Assembly: GCA_035281425.1 (NCBI GenBank)
Contig: DATEDX010000055.1
Span: forward strand, 1 to 20,895
Direction: 5' to 3'
Source: JAICND01 sp035281425
GTDB lineage: Bacteria > Actinomycetota > Acidimicrobiia > Spongiisociales > ZC4RG35
DNA: 20,895 nt
A program made the position numbers and the translations under genes. Shown here one piece after another: positions 1 to 5,608 of this stretch (position 1 is the stretch's first letter; every line of letters starts with the position of its first letter). The notes under the pieces are model-generated. The model saw nothing but the letters and a program-made list of their open reading frames with translations, did not search any database and had not been told where the DNA came from.

Positions 1-32
1 GAAACTCATCACGGGCGAGCGCAGCGAGCCGG

Positions 33-38
33 TACTCT
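33..38 (+). promoter_or_regulatory. Candidate -10 box for proS (possible leaderless start)
   Basis: The hexamer TACTCT lies nine bases before the proS ATG at 48. It fits the TAnnnT pattern of actinobacterial -10 boxes and would place transcription initiation at or very near the start codon. No Shine-Dalgarno-like purine run is visible in the short leader. No clear -35 can be judged because only 32 bases precede it in the window. This is inference from spacing and sequence only. Confidence 0.3.
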
Positions 39-47
39 CCACGGTCC

Positions 48-1748
48 ATGCGCTGGTCCCAAGCCTTCATCCCCACGCTTCGTGACGACCCCGCTGATGC
101 CGAAGCGGTCAGTCACCGGCTGCTCACCCGGGCCGGATACATTCGCCAGCTCGCGGCCGGTCACTACTCGATGTTGCCGCTCGGTCAGCGGGTGCGGGCC
201 AAGATCGACCGGATCATCCGCGAGGAAATGGATCGGATCGGTGGTCAGCAGTTCCACCTGCCCGCGGTCCATCCCGCCGAAATCTGGAAGCGATCGGGGC
301 GGTATCAGCTGATAGGGGATGAACTCTTTCGGTTCAAGGACCGGAAACAGGCGGACAATGTCCTGGGGTTCACCCACGAGGAGATTTTCGCCATGCTGGC
401 CGGCGAGCTTTCCTCCTATCGGGACCTCCCCCAGATCTGGTACCAGATCCAGACCAAATTTCGGGACGAGCCTCGGCCCAAGTCCGGCGTGTTGCGGGTA
501 CGGGAGTTCACCATGAAGGACTCCTACTCCCTCGACCTCGACTGGGATGGGCTCGACCACTCCTTCGACCGTCACTACGACGCCTACCGGCGAATCTTTA
601 CCCGGCTCGGAGTCACCGCAGTCGACGTGGAGGCTTCGTCGGGAGCGATGGGAGGCAGCCAGTCGGTGGAGTTCATGGTTCGCAGCCCGGCGGGCGAAGA
701 TTGGATCGTCTCCTGCCCCAATTGCGACTACCGGGCCAATCTGGAGCGTGCCGTAGCTCGGCTGCCGGAAGTTGAAGACCAACCCGGTGAACTCGAGGAG
801 TTTGCCACGCCTGAGATCCGCACCATTGCCGCTCTGGCCGAGGCCTTCCCGGCTTTGGCCCCACCGGAACGACAGATCAAGACCCTGGTCCAGGTCATCG
901 ATGATGAGCCGGCTCTGGTCTTGATGCGGGGAGACCACGATCTACTGGAGCAAAAGTTGATCGACGCCACTGGGTCGACCCGCGTCCGTCCTGCCCAGGC
1001 CGACGAGATGAGGCAGTGGCTGGGCGCCTCGGCTGGTTCGCTGGGGGCGGTCGGAGTGGAGCAGCTGACGGTGATCGCCGACCACGCCCTGGAAGGAAGA
1101 AGGGGCATGGTCACCGGCGCCAACAAGGACGACTTCCATTTCCGGGGAGTGGATGTGGCCCGTGATATCAAGGTTGACAAATGGGCCGACCTTCGCACCG
1201 TCGAGGCGGGAGAGGCATGCGTTCGCTGCGGGTCACCAGTTGAGGTCTGGAGGGGGATCGAGGTCGGGCACATCTTCAAACTCGGGACCAAATACTCCGA
1301 GCTGATGGGTGCCTACGTCCAAGACGAGAAGGGTGAATCCCGTCCCGTGGTCATGGGTTCGTATGGGATTGGACTGGAGCGGAACATGGCCGCCATCGTC
1401 GAGGCCTCCCACGACGAGCGGGGCATCATCTGGCCGGAGTCGGTGGCGCCATACCGGGTGGTGGTGACTGCCCTCCGGGTCGACGACCCGGCGACGATGT
1501 CGGCGGCCGAGAACCTCTATCGCCTGTTGAGGGAGGCGGGGGTGGAGACCCTGATCGACGACCGCCCGGAAAGGCCTGGGGAAAAGTTCGCCGATGCCGA
1601 GTTGATTGGTATCCCCTGGCGGGTGACCGTGGGTCCCAAGGGTGTTGCCGCCGGTACCGCAGAACTCACCCGCAGGGCAGGACTTTCCACCGAAGAGATT
1701 GCCCTTACCGACGTGGTAAATCGCCTGGCCGAAGGCGGCCTGAGCTGA
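48..1748 (+). CDS. proS: Prolyl-tRNA synthetase (class II, bacterial type)
   Basis: This enzyme attaches proline to tRNA-Pro in the cytoplasm, using ATP. The 566-residue product is close to the E. coli length (572) and aligns with it from the first residues (MRWSQAFIPTLRDDPADAEA), which supports the ATG at 48. Class II motif 2 spans about residues 137-160 (FRDEPRP...REFTMKDSYS), and motif 3 is GSYGIGLER at 437-445. Between them, residues about 223-405 form the insertion (editing) domain typical of bacterial ProRS, which hydrolyses Ala-tRNA-Pro. The domain is bounded by CPNC (223-226) and CVRC (391-394), four cysteines that could bind zinc. The C-terminal anticodon-binding domain begins near VAPYRVVV (466-473). 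The gene ends one base before the stop of convergent fdhD. Identification is firm; zinc binding is inferred. Confidence 0.97.
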   Translation: MRWSQAFIPTLRDDPADAEAVSHRLLTRAGYIRQLAAGHYSMLPLGQRVRAKIDRIIREEMDRIGGQQFHLPAVHPAEIWKRSGRYQLIGDELFRFKDRKQADNVLGFTHEEIFAMLAGELSSYRDLPQIWYQIQTKFRDEPRPKSGVLRVREFTMKDSYSLDLDWDGLDHSFDRHYDAYRRIFTRLGVTAVDVEASSGAMGGSQSVEFMVRSPAGEDWIVSCPNCDYRANLERAVARLPEVEDQPGELEEFATPEIRTIAALAEAFPALAPPERQIKTLVQVIDDEPALVLMRGDHDLLEQKLIDATGSTRVRPAQADEMRQWLGASAGSLGAVGVEQLTVIADHALEGRRGMVTGANKDDFHFRGVDVARDIKVDKWADLRTVEAGEACVRCGSPVEVWRGIEVGHIFKLGTKYSELMGAYVQDEKGESRPVVMGSYGIGLERNMAAIVEASHDERGIIWPESVAPYRVVVTALRVDDPATMSAAENLYRLLREAGVETLIDDRPERPGEKFADAELIGIPWRVTVGPKGVAAGTAELTRRAGLSTEEIALTDVVNRLAEGGLS

Positions 1749-1749
1749 C

Positions 1750-2538
1750 TCACTGAGCGATCCGGTCTGCACCGGCGTAGACGACCATCCGCCGGTCACG
1801 GAGGAACCCCACCAGAGTCATCCCCAGGTCGTCGGCTAGCTCCACCGCCAGCGAAGAGGCAGCCGAAACCCCAGCCACCACCGGGATCCCAGCCACCGCC
1901 GCCTTCTGGGCGATCTCGAAGGAGACCCGCCCCGAAACCATCATCACCACCTCCCCCGGGGGCCAGCGATGACGGGCGAGAGCGCCGATGGCCTTGTCAG
2001 CCGCGTTGTGGCGGCCCACGTCTTCCCCGGAGGCCAGTAATTCCCCACCGGGGTCGAAGATGGCCGCTCCATGGAGGCCGCCGGTGGCGGCAAAAGTGGG
2101 CTGAGCGGTGCGGAGACGTTCGGGCAGGGAGGAAAGGAATTGAGACGAAACCAATGGACCAAGGGGGAGGGGGCGGGCGGCAACCCGCACCGCGTCGATC
2201 GAGGCCTTGCCGCAGACTCCACAGGAGGAGGTCGTGTAGGTGTTGCGACGGAACTGCTCGGGGTCAACCATCACCCCGTGAGCCAGACGGAGGCCAAATC
2301 GATCACCATCCCCCTCAGTCACCACCTCGGCGACCTCATCGGGGGAGAGCACGATCCCTTCAGTAATGGCAAACCCCAAGCAGAGATCTTCCTCCTGCCC
2401 CGGGGTCCGCATCAGTACCGCCAGCGGTACCTTTCCCAACCTGATCTCCATCGGCTCCTCGACCACCACCGTGTCGTGGTCCACCTCCGCCGCTTGCCCG
2501 TCGATCCGCAACACCCCGACCCGAGCTACCGCTTTCAT
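1750..2538 (-). CDS. fdhD: FdhD, formate dehydrogenase sulfurtransferase/accessory protein
   Basis: FdhD moves sulfur from a cysteine desulfurase (IscS) to the bis-MGD molybdenum or tungsten cofactor before its insertion into formate dehydrogenase; without it the enzyme is inactive. The 262-residue product carries the diagnostic SSCGVCGK motif, with C106 and C109 corresponding to the paired cysteines of the E. coli protein. It also has GLHGAAIF, EDVGRHNAADK and GRVSFEIAQKAA, the cofactor-binding core of the family. The ATG at 2538 is preceded by TAGGTT on the minus strand only six bases upstream and has no clear ribosome-binding site, so translation may be leaderless. No formate dehydrogenase or molybdopterin gene lies in the window; its presence elsewhere in the genome is inferred. 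The gene stands alone, convergent with proS and divergent from serC. Confidence 0.95.
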   Translation of the reverse strand: MKAVARVGVLRIDGQAAEVDHDTVVVEEPMEIRLGKVPLAVLMRTPGQEEDLCLGFAITEGIVLSPDEVAEVVTEGDGDRFGLRLAHGVMVDPEQFRRNTYTTSSCGVCGKASIDAVRVAARPLPLGPLVSSQFLSSLPERLRTAQPTFAATGGLHGAAIFDPGGELLASGEDVGRHNAADKAIGALARHRWPPGEVVMMVSGRVSFEIAQKAAVAGIPVVAGVSAASSLAVELADDLGMTLVGFLRDRRMVVYAGADRIAQ

Positions 2539-2544
2539 CCCGCC

Positions 2545-2550
2545 AACCTA
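2545..2550 (-). promoter_or_regulatory. Candidate -10 box for fdhD
   Basis: On the minus strand this reads TAGGTT, matching TAnnnT. It ends six bases before the fdhD ATG, so a transcript would begin at about the start codon. No convincing -35 was found because the upstream sequence is occupied by hairpins. Inference only. Confidence 0.28.
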
Positions 2551-2556
2551 CTCCGC

Positions 2557-2625
2557 GTCGCCTTCGGCGACCCCCTCCGCCCCTTCGGGGCACCTCCCCC
2601 AACGTCGCTTCGCTCCTGGGGGAGG
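2557..2625. repeat. Cluster of three hairpins between fdhD and serC
   Basis: Three inverted repeats follow one another within 69 bases. The first pairs GTCGCC (2557-2562) with GGCGAC (2566-2571) around a TTC loop. The second pairs GCCCC (2579-2583) with GGGGC (2587-2591), also around TTC. The third pairs CCTCCCCCA (2593-2601) with TGGGGGAGG (2617-2625) around a 15-base loop. All stems are perfect. The cluster lies in the spacer between two divergent genes, so it is not a simple end-of-operon terminator. A dispersed palindromic repeat or a regulatory leader structure are both possible; the sequence alone does not decide. Confidence 0.6.
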
Positions 2626-2638
2626 AAACCTTCGCGCC

Positions 2639-2666
2639 TTCCGTCTTCCGTCTACCGGCTACCGTC
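2639..2666. repeat. Heptanucleotide tandem repeat upstream of serC
   Basis: Four consecutive 7-base units read TTCCGTC, TTCCGTC, TACCGGC and TACCGTC (consensus TWCCGKC). They end seven bases before the serC ATG. The last units also contain TACCGG and TACCGT, which could serve as a -10 box. A related heptad array (TATCGGC units) lies immediately after serC. The repeats are seen directly; any function is unknown. Confidence 0.6.
2660..2665 (+). promoter_or_regulatory. Candidate -10 box for serC
   Basis: TACCGT fits TAnnnT and ends eight bases before the serC ATG, inside the heptad repeat. Transcription from it would give a leaderless or nearly leaderless message. An AAGGG directly touching the ATG is too close to act as a normal ribosome-binding site. 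Weak evidence. Confidence 0.25.
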
Positions 2667-2673
2667 TCAAGGG

Positions 2674-3750
2674 ATGCGTGTCCACAACTTCGGAGCGGGT
2701 CCCTGCACCCTTCCCCTGACCGTTCTCGAGGAGGCTCAGGCGGAGTTTCTCGATTTTGCCGGTACCGGGATGTCGGTGATCGAACTGTCCCATCGTTCGC
2801 CTGCCTACGAAGCGGTCCACGACGAGGCCCTGGCCCTCACCCGGGAGGTGGCCGAGGCACCCGACGACTTCGAGATCGTCTTCGTGCAGGGGGGAGCGAC
2901 CCTCCAGTTCGCCATGGTGCCCCTCAACCTCCTCGCCGCCGATCATAAGGCGGGTTATGTGGTCTCCGGCTCTTGGGGCAAGCGGGCCATGGAAGACGCC
3001 ACCCCCCATGGCCGGGTCTACGCCGCCTGGGACGGCCGAGAGGAGGGCTACGCCAGGATGCCGTCGCCCGAGGAAATCGTGGTCGAGCCCGGCACCCGTT
3101 ATCTGCACGTCACCAGCAACGAGACCATCGGCGGCATCCGGATGGTGCGGTGGCCACACCCGGAAGTACCGCTGGTGGCCGACATGTCGAGCGACTATTT
3201 GGCCCGGCCCATCGAGTGGGACCGCTACGACCTCATATATGGAGGGGTGCAGAAGAACCTCGCCCCAGCAGGGATGGCGGTGATCTTCGTTCGCAGGTCC
3301 GTCCTGGAAGAAGGGGGTGCCGGACTGGGCTCGTTTCTGCGCTACCGCTGGCACGCCGACAACCGGTCCTTGGGTCACACTCCCGCCATGTTCCCGATCT
3401 ACTTGATGGGCAAGGTGCTCAAGCTGATGAAAGCCGCCGGTGGAATCCGAGCCATTGAGGACCAGGCGGCGGCGAAGGCGGCTCACATCTACGCGGTGAT
3501 CGATCAGAGCGAAGGCTTTTACCGGAGCCCGGTGGCAGTAGAGGACCGTTCCCATATGAACGTGGTCTTCCGGCTGGCAAGCGAAGATCTTGAGAAGGAG
3601 TTCCTGGTCGAGGCGGAAAAGGCCGATCTGATCGGGCTGAAAGGGCATCGCAGCGTGGGTGGTCTCAGAGCCAGCCTTTACGCCGCTCTTCCCATGGAGT
3701 CAGTGGAGGCGCTTTCGGACTTCATGGAGGACTTCCAGGAAAGCCATTAG
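2674..3750 (+). CDS. serC: Phosphoserine aminotransferase
   Basis: SerC converts 3-phosphohydroxypyruvate and glutamate to phosphoserine and 2-oxoglutarate, the second step of serine synthesis. In many bacteria it also acts in pyridoxal phosphate synthesis. The 358-residue product is close to E. coli SerC (362). It starts with NFGAGPCTLP, the usual family N-terminus, which is why the ATG at 2674 is chosen although the frame stays open far upstream. QGGATLQF (72-79) and W101 belong to the cofactor pocket, and K194 in GGVQKNLAPAG is the PLP Schiff-base lysine. The family C-terminus is recognisable at GHRSVGGLRASLYAALPM. The final His codon and the TAG stop fall within the first unit of a heptad repeat that continues downstream. 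Neither serA nor serB is adjacent. A candidate -10 sits just upstream. Confidence 0.96.
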   Translation: MRVHNFGAGPCTLPLTVLEEAQAEFLDFAGTGMSVIELSHRSPAYEAVHDEALALTREVAEAPDDFEIVFVQGGATLQFAMVPLNLLAADHKAGYVVSGSWGKRAMEDATPHGRVYAAWDGREEGYARMPSPEEIVVEPGTRYLHVTSNETIGGIRMVRWPHPEVPLVADMSSDYLARPIEWDRYDLIYGGVQKNLAPAGMAVIFVRRSVLEEGGAGLGSFLRYRWHADNRSLGHTPAMFPIYLMGKVLKLMKAAGGIRAIEDQAAAKAAHIYAVIDQSEGFYRSPVAVEDRSHMNVVFRLASEDLEKEFLVEAEKADLIGLKGHRSVGGLRASLYAALPMESVEALSDFMEDFQESH

Positions 3751-3807
3751 CTATCGGCTGACAGCCATTAGCTATCGGCTGACAGCAATCAGCCAGCATC
3801 CATCGGC
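3745..3807. repeat. Heptanucleotide tandem repeat at the serC 3' end
   Basis: Nine 7-base units run without interruption: CATTAGC, TATCGGC, TGACAGC, CATTAGC, TATCGGC, TGACAGC, AATCAGC, CAGCATC, CATCGGC. The first two triplets form a perfect 21-base tandem duplication (3743-3763 and 3764-3784). Eight of nine units end in GC. The first unit supplies the serC stop codon. The pattern resembles short tandemly repeated heptamers known from cyanobacteria. It is not a CRISPR because there are no spacers. Confidence 0.75.
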
Positions 3808-3830
3808 GCGCCTCGCGCCTCTCCCCTCGC

Positions 3831-3836
3831 TATACT
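3831..3836 (+). promoter_or_regulatory. Candidate -10 box for the rimP-nusA-infB operon
   Basis: TATACT matches five of six positions of the TATAAT consensus, in an otherwise GC-rich spacer between serC and rimP. A start about seven bases downstream would give a leader of roughly 115 bases that carries the 3864-3892 hairpin. No good -35 hexamer is found at the expected distance. The operon must start near here because the genes after rimP all overlap or abut. Confidence 0.4.
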
Positions 3837-3863
3837 CCTTCAGCCAAGTTAAGGACGCTTTCG

Positions 3864-3892
3864 AGAGAGGTGGGCGCCCTGCCCACCTCTCT
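3864..3892 (+). terminator. Strong hairpin between serC and rimP (terminator or leader attenuator)
   Basis: AGAGAGGTGGGC (3864-3875) pairs perfectly with GCCCACCTCTCT (3881-3892) around the loop GCCCT, a 12-base-pair stem. No T-tract follows (ATTGTCAC), so it is not a classical intrinsic terminator, though U-less terminators occur in actinobacteria. Because a good -10 lies upstream at 3831, the hairpin may sit in the leader of the rimP operon, where NusA-dependent control is possible. A 12-base palindrome, GGGTCATGACCC (3911-3922), follows. The remaining stretch up to the rimP ATG at 3960 contains no gene I can support. Confidence 0.55.
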
Positions 3893-3959
3893 ATTGTCAC
3901 GGGTGCTTTCGGGTCATGACCCTCCCGGCGCCCGGGACTGGATACAGAACAACCGGAAT

Positions 3960-4442
3960 ATGGAGACAGTGGAGCAGATCTGGAAAGTGGTAGAGCCGTA
4001 TCTCGCCGCCGAACATCTCGAACTCGATGACCTCGAGCTGCTCGGTCGCGGCCCGGTGCGGACCCTGCGGGTGACGGTCGACCGCGCCGGCGGGGTCGAC
4101 CTCGATCAGCTGGCCGAGGTGTCACGGGGGCTCTCCCGGCTGCTCGACGCCGAGACCGACCTGCCCGGCCCCTACCAGTTAGAGGTGAGTTCCCCCGGCC
4201 TGGAACGCAAACTGACTCGCCCTCACCACTATCACAAGTCGATCGGCCGCGAAGTGGTGGTCAAGACCGCATCCCAACGGGTGCGGGGAGTGATCGTCGC
4301 CACTTCCGATGAGGATTTCACGGTCGAGGCGGAGGGGACCGGGGAGCGCATCAACATTCGCCATGACAGCGTCTCTTCAGCCCGCACCGTCTTCCGCTGG
4401 GAGCGAGCCCCTAAACCGGGTCAGGCGAGGAGCGGGAAGTGA
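3960..4442 (+). CDS. rimP: Ribosome maturation factor RimP
   Basis: RimP binds the pre-30S subunit and helps central-pseudoknot and S12 assembly in 16S rRNA maturation. The 160-residue product (E. coli 150) has an N-terminal alpha/beta domain from about residue 1 to 85 with VDRAGGVDLDQLAEVSRGLS, then the diagnostic VSSPGLERKLTRPHHY at about 81-96. A C-terminal small beta (SH3-like/Sm) domain follows with GVIVATSDEDFTVE. I choose the ATG at 3960, where METVEQIWKVVEPYL gives the usual family start; a GTG at 3870 in the same frame lies inside the leader hairpin and adds 30 residues with no family resemblance. The ribosome-binding site is weak. The stop overlaps the nusA GTG by four bases, so the two are translationally coupled. 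This is the first gene of the operon. Confidence 0.93.
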   Translation: METVEQIWKVVEPYLAAEHLELDDLELLGRGPVRTLRVTVDRAGGVDLDQLAEVSRGLSRLLDAETDLPGPYQLEVSSPGLERKLTRPHHYHKSIGREVVVKTASQRVRGVIVATSDEDFTVEAEGTGERINIRHDSVSSARTVFRWERAPKPGQARSGK

Positions 4443-5608
4443 AGATCGATTCCCAGGTCATGGATGCACTCGAGATTCTCGGACGGGAACGGGGCGTCTC
4501 CGTTGACGCCATCCTCGACGCCCTCGCCAATGCCTTGGTCTCGGCCTACAAACGCAGCCCCGGAGCGGCCGAGGAAGCCCGAGTCACCATCGATCCCGAC
4601 TCCGGTGAGATCTTCGTCTACGCCCAGGAACTCGATGATGACGGCAACGTCATTCGGGAGTGGGAGGACACCCCCGAAGACTTCGGCCGGATCGCCGCCC
4701 AGACCGCCAAACAGGTGATTCAGCAACGCCTGCGCGATGTGAAACGTGAGCAGGTCTACGACGTTTATGCCGGTCGGGAGGGTGATCTCATCACCGGCAT
4801 CGTTCAGCAGGTCGATGGGCGGTTCACCATTCTCGACCTGGGCGACGCCGAGGCCATCCTCCCCGGCTCGGAGCGGATTCCGTACGAACGGCTCGAACGA
4901 GGCAACCGGGTCAAAGCCCTCATTCTCGAGGTGCGCAACGAGACCAAAGGCCCCCAGATCGTGGTAAGCCGAAGCCATCCCGATCTGGTCCGGCGTCTGC
5001 TCGAGTTGGAGGTCCCGGAACTGGCCGATGGAACGGTTGAAATCGTGGCTATTGCCCGTGAGCCTGGTCACCGCACCAAGATCGCCGTGGTGTCACACGA
5101 TCCCAATGTCGACCCCAAGGGAGCATGTGTGGGTGCTCGGGGGTCCCGGGTCCGGCAGGTGGTGAACGAACTTCGGGGCGAGAAGGTCGACGTGGTGCAG
5201 TGGCGCGACAACGTCGGACAGTTCATCGCCGAAGCCCTCGGCCCGGCCAAGGTCAAAGAGGTCAAGGTCGACGAGGAGAACAAGGTCGCCGAAGTGGTGG
5301 TGTCGGAACATCAACTCTCTCTGGCCATCGGCAAAGAAGGCCAGAACGCACGCCTGGCCGCCAGGCTTTCGGGCTACAAGGTGGATATCCGCTCCGACTA
5401 TGCGGGCGAACCCGTCGAAGCATCTGCACCCGTCGCTCTGGTCGAGGCCCCCGTTGAGCAAGCCGCGGAGCCTGAGGAGCCAAAGCCCAATGCGGTCTCG
5501 AACGGCGAAGAACCAGCTGAGGCCGGTCTTTCCGAAGAAGCTGCCGACACCGGCGCCGAGGCTGACGAGGAAGCGCCCGTCTTGAGCGGGGACGAAGCAG
5601 AGGGCTAA
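4439..5608 (+). CDS. nusA: Transcription termination/antitermination factor NusA
   Basis: NusA binds RNA polymerase near the RNA exit channel, modulates pausing and intrinsic termination, and takes part in rRNA antitermination. The 389-residue product has the N-terminal polymerase-binding domain (1-110), an S1 domain (about 112-178, with GIVQQVDGRFTILDLG), and two KH domains. KH1 contains GARGSRVRQVVNEL (232-245) and KH2 contains AIGKEGQNARLAARL (296-310). The last 70 residues are acidic and low in complexity, rich in E, A and P. The acidic repeat domains of E. coli NusA are absent, as in most non-proteobacterial NusA. The start is GTG, overlapping the rimP stop (GTGA). The stop TAA directly abuts the infB GTG, leaving no room for ylxR, which commonly sits between these genes. 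Confidence 0.97.
   Translation: MKIDSQVMDALEILGRERGVSVDAILDALANALVSAYKRSPGAAEEARVTIDPDSGEIFVYAQELDDDGNVIREWEDTPEDFGRIAAQTAKQVIQQRLRDVKREQVYDVYAGREGDLITGIVQQVDGRFTILDLGDAEAILPGSERIPYERLERGNRVKALILEVRNETKGPQIVVSRSHPDLVRRLLELEVPELADGTVEIVAIAREPGHRTKIAVVSHDPNVDPKGACVGARGSRVRQVVNELRGEKVDVVQWRDNVGQFIAEALGPAKVKEVKVDEENKVAEVVVSEHQLSLAIGKEGQNARLAARLSGYKVDIRSDYAGEPVEASAPVALVEAPVEQAAEPEEPKPNAVSNGEEPAEAGLSEEAADTGAEADEEAPVLSGDEAEG

Noticed and set aside
1..47. Possible tail of a gene preceding proS
   Set aside because: Frames are open to the window edge, but 47 bases give too little to recognise a product, and no ribosome-binding site or stop helps decide.
2071..2673. Long upstream extension of the serC reading frame
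   Set aside because: It runs antisense through fdhD and the hairpin spacer; residues before MRVHNFGAGP have no SerC similarity. The frame is open only because of GC-rich codon use.
3745..3807. CRISPR-like array after serC
   Set aside because: Units are 7 bases, contiguous, without spacers, and no cas genes are nearby.
3870..3959. GTG start 30 codons upstream of the chosen rimP start
   Set aside because: The GTG sits inside the 12-bp leader hairpin and the added residues lack RimP similarity.
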